Both the position numbers and the translations under genes were made by a program. From the NCBI GenBank assembly GCA_963751835.1, contig CAVVWD010000022.1, positions 1-64,000 of the forward strand: 64,000 nt of DNA. The letters run 5' to 3'. The notes under the pieces were generated by a model. The model had not been told where the DNA came from and ran no database searches. It saw only the letters and a program-made list of their open reading frames with translations. This document shows positions 15,884 to 24,476 of the stretch, one piece after another; within the stretch, counting starts at the first letter, position 1; each line of letters opens with the position of its first letter. This DNA is from JACVRW01 sp963751835 (GTDB lineage: Bacteria > Actinomycetota > Thermoleophilia > Solirubrobacterales > Thermoleophilaceae).

Positions 15884-16393
15884 GTGGACGTGGAGCAGGC
15901 AATCCGCACGCGCCGCACGCACAAGGCCTACCGGCGCGAGCCGGTGCCGCCGGAGACGCTCGAGCAGCTCTTCGAGCTCGCGCGCTGGGCGCCCAATCAC
16001 CACGTGACGAATCCGTGGCGCTTCCGCGTGGTCGGACCCGAGTCGCTCGCCCGCCTCAAGGAGGCCGCGGGGCCCGAGGCCGCCGCCAAGCTCGACCGCG
16101 CGCCCACCCTGGTGGTGGCCTCCGTCGTCGAGAGCGGCGACCCGATCCAGGACGAGGAGGATCTCTGCGCGGCCGCCGTGGCCGCCTACATCGTGCTGCT
16201 CGGGGCGCACGCGCGCGGGCTCGGCGGCTACTGGCGCACCCCTGAGGTGCTGCGCCGCGCCGAGGGACGCGCGGCCGTCGGCGTGGCGGATGGCGAGCGC
16301 GTGCTCGGCCTGCTCCACCTCGGCCCGCCCCGCCAGGACAAGGAGCCGCCCGGACGGCTGCCACCCGGCGACTTCGTAACGTACCTGCCGTGA
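15884..16393 (+). CDS. Nitroreductase-family flavoprotein
   Basis: 169 residues from the GTG at 15884. The FMN-binding N-terminus reads IRTRRTHKAYRREPVPPETL, with ELARWAPNHHVTNPWRFRVV as the second FMN/NAD(P)H contact block, and GLGGYWRTPEVL near residue 120. The length is at the short end for the family. It overlaps glpD by GTGA and starts a run of co-transcribed genes. The electron acceptor (quinone, nitro compound or other) cannot be told from sequence. Confidence 0.85.
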   Translation: MDVEQAIRTRRTHKAYRREPVPPETLEQLFELARWAPNHHVTNPWRFRVVGPESLARLKEAAGPEAAAKLDRAPTLVVASVVESGDPIQDEEDLCAAAVAAYIVLLGAHARGLGGYWRTPEVLRRAEGRAAVGVADGERVLGLLHLGPPRQDKEPPGRLPPGDFVTYLP

Positions 16394-18048
16394 TCCCGCG
16401 CTCCGATGCCATCGCAACACTGGGACGCGACACATTCGACGTCGCCGTCGTCGGCGGCGGGATCACCGGAGCCGGCGTGGCGCTCGACGCCGCCTCGCGC
16501 GGCTACAGCGTGGCGCTCGTCGAGCGGGACGACTTCGCGGCCGGCACCTCGAGCCGCTCGTCGAAGCTGATCCACGGCGGCCTGCGCTACCTCCAGAACT
16601 TCGATCTCGGGCTCGTGCGCGAGGCGCTGCTCGAGCGCTCGCTGCTCGTGGAGCTGGCGCCGCACCTGGTGAAACCGCTGCCGCTGCTCGTGCCGAGCCT
16701 CGGCGGCAAGCGGCCCGACCGGCTCACCGGCGTCGGCCTGAACATGTACGACGCGATGTCGTGGCGCCGCGGCCGCGACGACGAGGAGTGGAGCCCCGCC
16801 CGGCACCGCACGATCGACGGCGCCGAGACGCTCGAGATGGTTCCCGCGCTGGCCGGCCGCGACCCCAGCGCCGCCTACCTCTTCTACGACTGCCAGACCG
16901 ACGACTCGCGGCTCGTGCTCACGGTGCTCGGGGAAGCCGAGCGCTTCGGGGCGGTGTGCGCCAACGGCTGCGAGGTCACCGGCCTTGTCGAGCGTGGCGG
17001 GCGCGCGGCCGGCCTGCTGGTGCGCGACACGGTCGCCGGCGGCGAATTCGAGGTCAGTGCCGCGAACGTCGTGAACGCGACGGGTGTGTGGGCGGACCAG
17101 CTGCGGCCCGACGAGATCTACGCCGAGGAGGAGGTGCCGCGGATCCGACCGAGCCGCGGCACCCACCTGACGTTCGCCCGAGAGGCGCTCGACGTCGAAG
17201 CGGGCGTGATCGTGCCGGCCGGCGGCGGCCGCACCGTGTTCGTGCTCCCCTGGCTCGGGCGGACGCTCGTCGGCACCACCGACAACGACTACGAGGGTTC
17301 CCTCGAGCACGTGCCGCCCGGCCGCGAGGACGTGGCCTACCTGCTGGAGGCGGTCAACGCCTTCTTCGGCACCGAGCTCGGTCCGTCGGACCTGACCGGC
17401 GCGTACGCGGGCGTGCGCCCACTGATCTCGACCGGCGACCCGAAGAAATCGGTCGACATCTCTCGCAAGGCGGAGCTGTACGAGACGAGCTCCGGCCTCG
17501 TGACGATCACCGGCGGCAAGCTCACCACCTGGCGCCGGATGGCAAAGATGGCGGTCGACCGGATAGTCGAGCGCGAGGGCCGCGAGGCGGCCTGCCGCAC
17601 CGACGAGATCCCGCTTGGCCAGCCCGTGGAACCGGACGCGCTGCCGAAGGTGCCGTCGGTCGACCCCGAGGGCCGCGTCCACCTGGCCGCACGCTACGGG
17701 CACTCCGCCCAGTTCGTGCTGCGGCTGGCCGAGGCCGCGCCGGAGCTCGGCCGGCGGATCAGCCCGGCGCTCCCCGACATCCTGGCCGAGGCGGCCTTCG
17801 CGGCGGCGCACGAGCAGGCGCGCACCGTCGGCGACGTGCTGCTCCGGCGGACCCGGCTCGGACTGCTCGATGCGCACGCGCTGACGGCGCCCGGGGCGGA
17901 GGGGCCGCCTGCCGTGGCGCGGGCGATGGCTGCGCAGCTCGGTTGGGATGACGCGCGTATCGCGCGCGAGGTGGAGGACTGGCGCGCACTGGCACACGCG
18001 GAGGGGCTCGTGGTGCCCGAGGCGGCGGCGACCGGGGCAGCGGCGTGA
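16390..18048 (+). CDS. glpD: FAD-dependent glycerol-3-phosphate dehydrogenase
   Basis: 552 residues. N-terminal dinucleotide motif VAVVGGGITGAGVALDAASR (residues 17-36), then GTSSRSSKLIHGGLRYLQ, the GlpD signature that contacts FAD and substrate, and later IRPSRGTHLTF, TDNDYEG and TGGKLTTWRRMAK. The C-terminal helical domain typical of GlpD follows (about 400-540). It oxidises sn-glycerol 3-phosphate to dihydroxyacetone phosphate at the membrane with quinone as acceptor. GTGA overlaps on both sides tie it to the nitroreductase and folP. Confidence 0.95.
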   Translation: MIPRSDAIATLGRDTFDVAVVGGGITGAGVALDAASRGYSVALVERDDFAAGTSSRSSKLIHGGLRYLQNFDLGLVREALLERSLLVELAPHLVKPLPLLVPSLGGKRPDRLTGVGLNMYDAMSWRRGRDDEEWSPARHRTIDGAETLEMVPALAGRDPSAAYLFYDCQTDDSRLVLTVLGEAERFGAVCANGCEVTGLVERGGRAAGLLVRDTVAGGEFEVSAANVVNATGVWADQLRPDEIYAEEEVPRIRPSRGTHLTFAREALDVEAGVIVPAGGGRTVFVLPWLGRTLVGTTDNDYEGSLEHVPPGREDVAYLLEAVNAFFGTELGPSDLTGAYAGVRPLISTGDPKKSVDISRKAELYETSSGLVTITGGKLTTWRRMAKMAVDRIVEREGREAACRTDEIPLGQPVEPDALPKVPSVDPEGRVHLAARYGHSAQFVLRLAEAAPELGRRISPALPDILAEAAFAAAHEQARTVGDVLLRRTRLGLLDAHALTAPGAEGPPAVARAMAAQLGWDDARIAREVEDWRALAHAEGLVVPEAAATGAAA

Positions 18049-18914
18049 TCCTCCGACTGCGCGACCGGACGCTCGACCTATCGGAGCCCGTGCTCATGGG
18101 CATCGTCAACGCCACGCCCGACTCGTTCTCCGATCCTCAGGGCCCGAAGGAGCCCGCCGATCTGGTGCAGACCGCGCTCGCACAGGTGGAGGCGGGTGCA
18201 GCGATCATCGACGTGGGCGGCGAGTCCGGAAGGACGGACACCGTCGTCGTTCCCGTCGAAGAGGAGGCCGCGCGCGTGGTGCCGGTCGTGGAACGGCTTG
18301 CCGCCGCCGGAGTCACCGTTTCCGTCGACACCTGGCGCGCGCCCGTCGCGCGGGCCTCGCTCGAGGCCGGCGCAATGATGATCAACGACGTCAGCGGGCT
18401 GTCCGATACCGGCGTCGCTGGCGCGTGCGCCGAGACCGGGGCCGCGCTCGTCATCACGCACACGCAGGCGCCGCCCAAGACGAAGGCGTTCCCCGCCTAC
18501 GACGACGTCGTGCGCGAGGTGGAGGCGTTCCTCGACGAGCGCGTGGAGGTCGCCCGCGCGCACGGCGTCGGCCACGACCAGCTCGTCCTCGATCCGGGCA
18601 TCGACCTGGCCAAGACCCCCGCCGAGTCGGTGGAGCTGCTGCGCTCGCTGCCCCGGCTCGCGGCCCGGGGACTGCCGCTCCTGCTGGCCGTGTCGCGGAA
18701 GGACTTCGTCGGCGCGCTCACGGAGCGGCCGCCGGGAGCGCGCGATCCCGGGACGCTCGCCGCGGTCGGAGCGGCGGTAAGGGGCGGCGCGCGCATCCTG
18801 CGCGTACACGACGTGGCCGGCGCGCGCGACTACCTTCGCGTCCACTCCGCCCTCGACCGCGGGACGGAGTCCACGCTGGAGCTCCCCGACGACCTCAGAA
18901 GGGAGACGGTTTGA
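18045..18914 (+). CDS. folP: Dihydropteroate synthase
   Basis: 289 residues, GTG start overlapping the glpD stop. Signature 1 MGIVNATPDSFSD (residues 18-30), signature 2 AAIIDVGGESGR, and SVDTWRAPVARASLEAGAMM with INDVSG. The late motifs DPGIDLAKT and SRKDFVGAL, then RVHDV, are all present. It joins p-aminobenzoate to dihydropterin pyrophosphate in folate synthesis and is the sulfonamide target. Folate genes such as folK or folB are not adjacent; the gene sits in a mixed operon instead. Confidence 0.95.
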   Translation: MILRLRDRTLDLSEPVLMGIVNATPDSFSDPQGPKEPADLVQTALAQVEAGAAIIDVGGESGRTDTVVVPVEEEAARVVPVVERLAAAGVTVSVDTWRAPVARASLEAGAMMINDVSGLSDTGVAGACAETGAALVITHTQAPPKTKAFPAYDDVVREVEAFLDERVEVARAHGVGHDQLVLDPGIDLAKTPAESVELLRSLPRLAARGLPLLLAVSRKDFVGALTERPPGARDPGTLAAVGAAVRGGARILRVHDVAGARDYLRVHSALDRGTESTLELPDDLRRETV

Positions 18915-19699
18915 AAGCGGTCACAATCGCGCAACTGTCCGATCTCCACTGCGGCTCGCCCCACTTCGTACCCAGCCTTCTCGACCGGGCGCTGGTCGAG
19001 GTCAACGAGCTCGAGCCCGACGTGGTGATCATCTCCGGCGACCTCACCGGCGACGGCCTGCGCGGCGAGTTCCTGCTCGCGGCCGACTATCTGCAGCGGA
19101 TCGCATGCGAGCGCCTGATCGTGATCCCCGGCAACCACGACTCGCGCAACGTCGGCTACGTGCACTTCGAGGAGCTGTTCGGCGACCGCCGCGCCGTCCT
19201 GCACCACGACGGCATCTCGGTCGTGGCCGTCGACTCGACCGAGCCCGACCTCGACCACGGCGTGATCGGGCGCGGCCGCTATTCGTGGATCGTGGACCGT
19301 TTCCAGGAGCACGAGGCCTTCCTGCGCATCTTCGTGCTGCACCATCATCTGCTGCCCGTGCCGGGTACCGGTCGCGAGCGCAACGTGGTCCACGACGCCG
19401 GGGACACCCTCGAGTGCCTCCAGCGCGCCGACGTTCATCTGGTGCTGTCGGGGCACAAGCACGTGCCCTACGCGTGGCGGCTCGAGAACCTGTTCGTGGT
19501 CAGCGCGGGGACCGTCTCGACGACACGGCTGCGCGGGAAGACCAAGCCCTGTTACAACCTGATCGAGGCGTCGCCCGAGCGTGTGACGATCTTCCGCAAG
19601 TACCCGTTCCACGAGCAGGACGCGATCATCTCGTTCGATCCGCGCACCTACGACTACGAGAAGGACCAGTCGCTGCTCGGGGAGACAGCGCACGGCTGA
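18911..19699 (+). CDS. Metallophosphoesterase (calcineurin-like, 3',5'-cyclic-AMP phosphodiesterase type)
   Basis: 262 residues from a TTG overlapping the folP stop, with GAAGGGAGACGG upstream. The five metal-binding blocks are in order: QLSDLHCG, ISGDLTGDG, VIPGNHDSRN, FVLHHHLLPV, LSGHKHVPY. Soluble, no signal peptide. Family members hydrolyse cyclic nucleotides or other phosphodiesters; the substrate is not determinable here. It is the last gene of the chain starting at 15884; the next gene begins 29 bases later. Confidence 0.9.
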   Translation: MKAVTIAQLSDLHCGSPHFVPSLLDRALVEVNELEPDVVIISGDLTGDGLRGEFLLAADYLQRIACERLIVIPGNHDSRNVGYVHFEELFGDRRAVLHHDGISVVAVDSTEPDLDHGVIGRGRYSWIVDRFQEHEAFLRIFVLHHHLLPVPGTGRERNVVHDAGDTLECLQRADVHLVLSGHKHVPYAWRLENLFVVSAGTVSTTRLRGKTKPCYNLIEASPERVTIFRKYPFHEQDAIISFDPRTYDYEKDQSLLGETAHG

Positions 19700-19728
19700 C
19701 CGCCGCGCCGGAGGCACAATCCGCGCTC

Positions 19729-20922
19729 GTGGGGGAGGGACCGGTCATCGCACTCGTGGACGGCGAGCACCACCCGGCCGCGGTGCGGGAGCTGCTCGAC
19801 CGGCTCGAGCGCGAGCGTGGGCTGGCGGGAGTCGTCTTCTGCGGGGGTGAGGAGAAGCTCGTGCCGGGCCCACTCGAGGAGCGCTACGGCCGCTCGGTGG
19901 AGCCCGAGCTCGAGCCCGGGCTCCGGCGGCTCGCCCCGGGTGCCGCAGTGGTCGTCGACCTCGCCGACGAGCCGGTGCTGCCCGCGAGCGCGAAGCTCCG
20001 GGCGGCGGCGCTCGCGCTGTCGCTCGGGTTGAGCTACGAAACGCCGGGGGCCGAGCTCGAGCCGCCGCGCTACGAGCCGGTGCCGTTCGACGGCCCGAAG
20101 CTCGCGGTGATCGGCACGGGCAAGCGCACCGGCAAGACCGCCGTGGCCGGGCACTGGGCGGCGCTGCTGCGCGGCCAGGGCGTGGATCCGGTGGTCGTCT
20201 GCATGGGCCGCGGCGGGCCGGCGGAGCCGCGGCTGGCGGACGCGGGCATCGGCCTCGGCGAGCTGCTCGCGATTGCCGCGGAGGGCGGCCACGCCGCCTC
20301 GGACTATCTCGAGGACGCCGCGATCGCCGGTGTGCGCACCGTTGGTTGCCGCCGCGTGGGAGGCGGCTTCGCCGGCGCACCGGTCGAGTCGAACGTCCCG
20401 GCGGGAGCCGCCCTGGCGGCGTCCCTCGCACCCGGTGCGCTCATCTTCGAGGGCTCGGGCGCCTGCATCCCGCCGGTCGAGGTTGACCGCACGCTTTGCA
20501 TCCTGGGTGCCGGCCCGCCCGAGCCGTTCGCCGAGTACCGGCTCGCGCGCGCCGAGCTCGTGCTTGCGGCCGAGGGAGCGGAGCCGCCGGCCGGCGCCCT
20601 CCCATTCCGGCTCCGGCCGGAGCCGCTCGAGCCTCCGCCCAAGGGGGCGCGCGTGGCCCTGTTCACCACCGGCTCCCCCGGGGTCGAGGGGGTGGAGCCG
20701 GTGGTGACGTCCACGAACCTCGCCCGCCGCGACGCGCTTGGGGCCGACCTCGAGCGCGCGGCCGCCGAGCGCTGCGACGTCTATCTCGTGGAGCTCAAGG
20801 CGGCGGCCATCGACACCGTCGCCATGCGCGCGCGGGCCGAGGGTGCCGAGGTGATCTTCGTCCGCAACCGCCCGCTCGGCATCGACGACGCGCTGCTCGA
20901 CCTCTATCGCGATGCCGCCTGA
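19729..20922 (+). CDS. Putative cyclic 2,3-diphosphoglycerate synthetase
   Basis: 397 residues from the GTG at 19729; GGAGG at 19709-19713 is somewhat far, so the start is uncertain. The nucleotide-binding block is KLAVIGTGKRTGKTAVAGHW (about residues 122-141), a P-loop of the dethiobiotin-synthetase/MinD type. Later come VVVCMGRGGPAEPRL and EGSGACIPP. The arrangement resembles archaeal cyclic 2,3-diphosphoglycerate synthetase (about 450 residues in Methanothermus). The next gene is a 2-phosphoglycerate kinase, which makes the substrate 2,3-diphosphoglycerate, and this pairing is the main support. cDPG is a compatible solute and phosphate store in methanogens. Confidence 0.7.
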   Translation: MGEGPVIALVDGEHHPAAVRELLDRLERERGLAGVVFCGGEEKLVPGPLEERYGRSVEPELEPGLRRLAPGAAVVVDLADEPVLPASAKLRAAALALSLGLSYETPGAELEPPRYEPVPFDGPKLAVIGTGKRTGKTAVAGHWAALLRGQGVDPVVVCMGRGGPAEPRLADAGIGLGELLAIAAEGGHAASDYLEDAAIAGVRTVGCRRVGGGFAGAPVESNVPAGAALAASLAPGALIFEGSGACIPPVEVDRTLCILGAGPPEPFAEYRLARAELVLAAEGAEPPAGALPFRLRPEPLEPPPKGARVALFTTGSPGVEGVEPVVTSTNLARRDALGADLERAAAERCDVYLVELKAAAIDTVAMRARAEGAEVIFVRNRPLGIDDALLDLYRDAA

Positions 20923-21757
20923 GACGATCGTCATCCACAAGGGCCACGGCCTGCCCTACTCGAAGGGCCTGATGGCGCAGTCGTTGTCGGCCAGCGGGCT
21001 GACGCAGGAGCGCTCATTCGAGCTCGCCAGGGAGATCGAGCGCCGGTTGGCGCTGCGCGGCGACCGCGAGATCGGCGTCGACGGCCTCGACGCGCTCTGC
21101 CTTGAGGTGCTCCGCGCGGCGGAGGGCGACAGCGCGGTCCGCCGCTACCTGGGCTGGCGCCGCCTGGACCGGCTCGACCGCCCGCTGGTCGTGCTCGTGG
21201 GCGGAACAACCGGCGTCGGCAAGTCCACGCTCGCGACGATGCTCGCCGGCCGCCTGGGCATCACGCGCGTGATCGCCACTGACGTCATCCGGCAGGTGCT
21301 GAGGGCGTTCTTCACGCTCGAGGCCATGCCCACCGTGCACTTCTCGGCGTTCGACGCTGGGGGGATCGAGGGCTATGCGGACCAGGCCGAGCACGTGGGT
21401 ACGGGCGTGGCCGCCATCGTCGAGCGTGCCGCCAACGAGGCCAACCCCCTGATCGTCGAGGGGGTGCATATCGAGCCCGGACGGATCGCGCCCGGCCTGC
21501 GCGAGAGCTGCGTGCTCGTGGAGGCGCTCGTGGTGGTGCGCGACGAGGAGCTGCACCGCGGCCATTTCTCTCACCGCCCGGGCACGCGGCCGGCCGAGCG
21601 CTATCTCGCGGCCTTCGACGACATCCGTGCCCTCCAGGCCCACCTGGCGGCGCGCGCGGAGGAGGCCGGCGCGGCGATCATCGACAACGAGAACGTCGAC
21701 GCCGCGCTGCTCCGGCTGATCGAGCTCGTGCTCGACGCGGTCGAGGAGGCCACGTGA
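20912..21757 (+). CDS. 2-phosphoglycerate kinase
   Basis: 281 residues; the ATG lies inside the 3' end of the previous gene (11-base overlap). Residues 1-85 form an ATP-cone-like regulatory domain (IVIHKGHGLPYSKGLMAQSL, with SGLTQERSFELAREIER). The kinase part has P-loop LVGGTTGVGKST (95-106), then ITRVIATDVIRQVLRAFF and LIVEGVHIEPG. This layout matches 2-phosphoglycerate kinases, which phosphorylate 2-phosphoglycerate to 2,3-bisphosphoglycerate. With its partner it would form a two-step route from glycolysis to cyclic diphosphoglycerate. Confidence 0.82.
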   Translation: MPPETIVIHKGHGLPYSKGLMAQSLSASGLTQERSFELAREIERRLALRGDREIGVDGLDALCLEVLRAAEGDSAVRRYLGWRRLDRLDRPLVVLVGGTTGVGKSTLATMLAGRLGITRVIATDVIRQVLRAFFTLEAMPTVHFSAFDAGGIEGYADQAEHVGTGVAAIVERAANEANPLIVEGVHIEPGRIAPGLRESCVLVEALVVVRDEELHRGHFSHRPGTRPAERYLAAFDDIRALQAHLAARAEEAGAAIIDNENVDAALLRLIELVLDAVEEAT

Positions 21758-21797
21758 CCCGGCCCCCGCGCTCCGAGCGCTAGGGTAGGCCGCCGCC

Positions 21798-23045
21798 ATG
21801 TCGGTGCTGAAGAGGAAAGATCTCGAGGACAGCCCACTCGCCGATCTCCACGCGATCGCGTCGGAGCTCGGCCTCGAGAGCTTCCGGGCGAAGCGCAAGG
21901 ACGAGCTGATCGCCGCGATCCTGGATGCCGCCGGCCCGGCCGGCGGCGCCGACGCTGGGGATGAGCGCGAGCCGGACGAGGTGCCCGCCGAGGAGGCGCT
22001 CGAGGCTCCGGTCGCCGGGCGCCTGGCCGAGGCCGACGAGGACGAGGAGACCTCGGAGGACACTTCCGAAGGAACCTCGGAAGGGACGTCGGAAGGGACG
22101 TCGGAAGGCACCTCCGAAGGGACGTCCGAGGGCACCTCGGAAGGCACGTCCGAAGGGACCTCGGAGGGAACATCCGAGGGCACCTCCGACGAGGAGCAGG
22201 CCGCCGGCGCGCGCCGGCCGCCCGAGCGCGACGAGGAGCTCGTGACGGGTGTGCTCGACATCCTCGCCAACGGGAGCGGATTCGTGCGCGTCGATCCCGC
22301 CGGGCAGTCGCGGGACGACGTCTACGTGTCTCCCGCCCAGATCCGTCGCTGCGAGCTGCGCGCGGGCGACGAGGTGAGCGGGCCCGTGCGCCCGCCGCGG
22401 CGCAACGAGCGGCACCCCTCGCTGGTCCGCGTGGGGGGCGTGAACGGCGGCGACGCGGAGCCGCCCGAGGATCGTCCCTGGTTCGGGGACCTGACGGCGA
22501 TCTTCCCGTCGGCGCGCCTCGAGGCACCCGCCGCGCTGCGCGAGATCCCGTTCGGCCGCGGTTCGCGCGTCGCGGTCGCGGGCCCGCCCGGCGCCGGCGC
22601 AACCAAGCTGCTGCGCGAGCTGGCCGACGAGCTCGCGAAGGCGGACGACGTCGACGTGCAGGTCGTGCTCGCCGGCGTGCGCCCCGAGGAGGTCACGGAA
22701 TGGCGCGCCGTCGACGGCCTCGAGGTGGTGGGCGGCAGCTTCGACCGCTCTCCCGACGCGCAGGCGCAGGCGGCCGAGCTGGCAGTCGAGCGCGCGAAGC
22801 GGCGCGTCGAGCGCGGGGGCCACGCCGCCGTGATCGTGGACTCGCTCGAGTGGCTCCCCGGAAGCGCCCGGCGGCGGCTGTTCGGCGCCGCGCGAGCCAC
22901 CCGCGAGGGCGGCACGCTCACGGTGATCGCGGCGACGGGCGACTCGGACGAGCCGCTCCGCTGGGCGACCACGCGCATCGTGCTGGAGCCGGGCGGCCGG
23001 CTCAGCGCGCAGAGCGGGACGCTCCACGCCGACGCGCTGGGGTAG
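21798..23045 (+). CDS. Rho-like protein with degenerate ATPase and TSEG repeats
   Basis: 415 residues. Domains: Rho N-terminal helix bundle (10-45, PLADLHAIASELGLESFRAK); an acidic repeat tract (85-131); Rho OB-fold RNA-binding domain (145-215, TGVLDILANGSGFVRV, with DDVYVSPAQIRRCELRAGDE); and a RecA-type domain. In that domain the P-loop reads GPPGAGATK (262-270) where Rho has GPPKAGKT, so the catalytic Lys is replaced by Ala268. A Walker-B-like VIVDSLEWL remains, but the R-loop and Q-loop residues are not clear. It is probably RNA-binding without normal ATP hydrolysis. It is unlikely to be the cell's only Rho. Confidence 0.75.
   Translation: MSVLKRKDLEDSPLADLHAIASELGLESFRAKRKDELIAAILDAAGPAGGADAGDEREPDEVPAEEALEAPVAGRLAEADEDEETSEDTSEGTSEGTSEGTSEGTSEGTSEGTSEGTSEGTSEGTSEGTSDEEQAAGARRPPERDEELVTGVLDILANGSGFVRVDPAGQSRDDVYVSPAQIRRCELRAGDEVSGPVRPPRRNERHPSLVRVGGVNGGDAEPPEDRPWFGDLTAIFPSARLEAPAALREIPFGRGSRVAVAGPPGAGATKLLRELADELAKADDVDVQVVLAGVRPEEVTEWRAVDGLEVVGGSFDRSPDAQAQAAELAVERAKRRVERGGHAAVIVDSLEWLPGSARRRLFGAARATREGGTLTVIAATGDSDEPLRWATTRIVLEPGGRLSAQSGTLHADALG
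22050..22190 (+). repeat. 12-bp coding tandem repeat (TSEG x10)
   Basis: Within the Rho-like gene, 12-bp units encode Thr-Ser-Glu-Gly ten times, after one TSED unit and before TSDE. Codons differ among units (GGA/GGG/GGC, ACC/ACG, TCG/TCC), so selection acts on the peptide or the array is old. Total length is a multiple of three, so unit changes keep the frame. Confidence 0.85.
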
Positions 23046-23054
23046 CGCCGCGCG

Positions 23055-24437
23055 CTACTTGACCTTCAGCGTCTGGGCCATCGTCGTCGGGTGGACAAGG
23101 CAGACGAGCCTGTATGTCCCCTTGACCTTCGGCGTGACGCTGTAGGTCCCGCTGTTCCGTCCCAGGTAGAGCGATGAGAAGCCGCGCGGGCCGTTGGCCA
23201 CGCTGACGCTGTGCGGGCTGGCCCCGCCGAAGCTCCATGTCACCGTCTCGCCGGCCTTGGCCGTGATCCTGCCGGGGCGGAAGAAGTCGTCGCCGATCTC
23301 CAGCGGGTTGCCGTCGAAGATCGCGGAGCCGCCCGTGGGCTTCGCCAGCTGCGGCACCTTGAGGTCGTGGTTCGGCGTGCGGTCGAAGCGACGCGGCCGG
23401 TTGATGTCGACCATGTCGGTCGGCATCTGGCCGCAGCGCTTGACCGAGTCGTCCGGCACGACGAAGAGGAACCAGAAGCCCATCGTCGCCACGTGCAGAT
23501 TGTGGTTGTCGTGCACCGCCACGCGCCGCAGCACCTCGCCCTCGGTGATCGGCACCCCCTGCTCGGTGGCGAAGGTCCCGTTGCCCACTGGGCCGGGCTC
23601 GTGGAGGATCGGCCGGATCGTGTTGTAGATGTGGCCGGGCGTGCCGTGATAGGCCGGTGCTTTGAAGATGCGGCGCCCGCAGGTGCGGCTCTCGAGGGTC
23701 TGGTACTTGGCGCCGCCGTGCTGGTGCGAGACGCCGAGCAGGATCCGCCCGTTGAGGCCCTCGGGCACGACCCAGTCGCTCGAGCTGACGAAGTTCGAGC
23801 CCTTTCGGCCGCCGCCCGGAACGTCGTAGGCCATGCCGTTTACGGCGTGCTTCGAGCAATCAGCCATCACGATCGGGAGCACCGGGGTGCGCTTGTCGGT
23901 CGTGTAGTGGATGCGCGTGCGCACGTAGAAGGTCTTGGGCCGCTTGTAGTGATTCATCACCATCGCCGTGAGACGCCAGCTGGGCGCGGTCCCGTCGGCC
24001 ATGCGGTTGACGACCCCGTACTTGGCGCGAGTCGACGCGGGCAGCGGTGTGGCAAAGCGCCCTTGCGGGTGCTCCTCGCCACGGCCGCCGATGAAGCCAG
24101 ACGAGCCCCAGCAGCTTCCGGGCGCCGGGCTGTCGGTCCCCGGGGCGTAGTAGAGGAGGTGGTGGATCATCATCTTCGACATCGGGAGCGGCTTCGCCTT
24201 CGGGTCCTTGGAGTCGACGAGGGCCATCTCCTTCCAGCCGGTCACGTAGCCGGGCTGCGCGGGGGCCTCGTGGCCGTCGGCTCGCAGCGTCACGTGGTGC
24301 GTGTCGTGCACGTACGGCAGCGTCTGGATCTTGGGCGAGTAGAGGGTGAGGACCTTCTCGTTCGCGCCCGCGGCGGGGGCGGTGAGTCCGAGCACCACGA
24401 TTACGACGGCGAGCACGGCCGTCGAGGCCTTCCGCAT
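23055..24437 (-). CDS. Secreted copper protein: PHM-like monooxygenase fold plus cupredoxin domain
   Basis: 460 residues with a signal peptide (1-25, VVIVVLGLTAPAAGA). The long middle (30-335) has candidate copper ligands in the order seen in peptidylglycine alpha-hydroxylating monooxygenase: H92-H93 (MMIHHLLYYAPG), H163 (MNHY), H238-x-H240 (VSHQHGG) and M319 (VATMGFW). The C-terminal domain (385-460) is a cupredoxin with all type 1 copper ligands: H409 (SPHSV), C446, H449 and M453 (VCLVHPTTM). Joining a mono-oxygenase-like unit to its own electron-transfer cupredoxin is notable. The PHM link is from the His-His and His-x-His pattern and needs structural checking; the cupredoxin call is firm. 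Confidence 0.72.
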   Translation of the reverse strand: MRKASTAVLAVVIVVLGLTAPAAGANEKVLTLYSPKIQTLPYVHDTHHVTLRADGHEAPAQPGYVTGWKEMALVDSKDPKAKPLPMSKMMIHHLLYYAPGTDSPAPGSCWGSSGFIGGRGEEHPQGRFATPLPASTRAKYGVVNRMADGTAPSWRLTAMVMNHYKRPKTFYVRTRIHYTTDKRTPVLPIVMADCSKHAVNGMAYDVPGGGRKGSNFVSSSDWVVPEGLNGRILLGVSHQHGGAKYQTLESRTCGRRIFKAPAYHGTPGHIYNTIRPILHEPGPVGNGTFATEQGVPITEGEVLRRVAVHDNHNLHVATMGFWFLFVVPDDSVKRCGQMPTDMVDINRPRRFDRTPNHDLKVPQLAKPTGGSAIFDGNPLEIGDDFFRPGRITAKAGETVTWSFGGASPHSVSVANGPRGFSSLYLGRNSGTYSVTPKVKGTYRLVCLVHPTTMAQTLKVK

Positions 24438-24476
24438 CCATCCTCCTGAGGTTCCTGCAGAGCGGCTGCGAGAAGC

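Noticed and set aside
22050..22190. A repeat array that could be mistaken for a small CRISPR
   Set aside because: The 12-bp units are contiguous, lie in frame within a coding gene and have no spacers.
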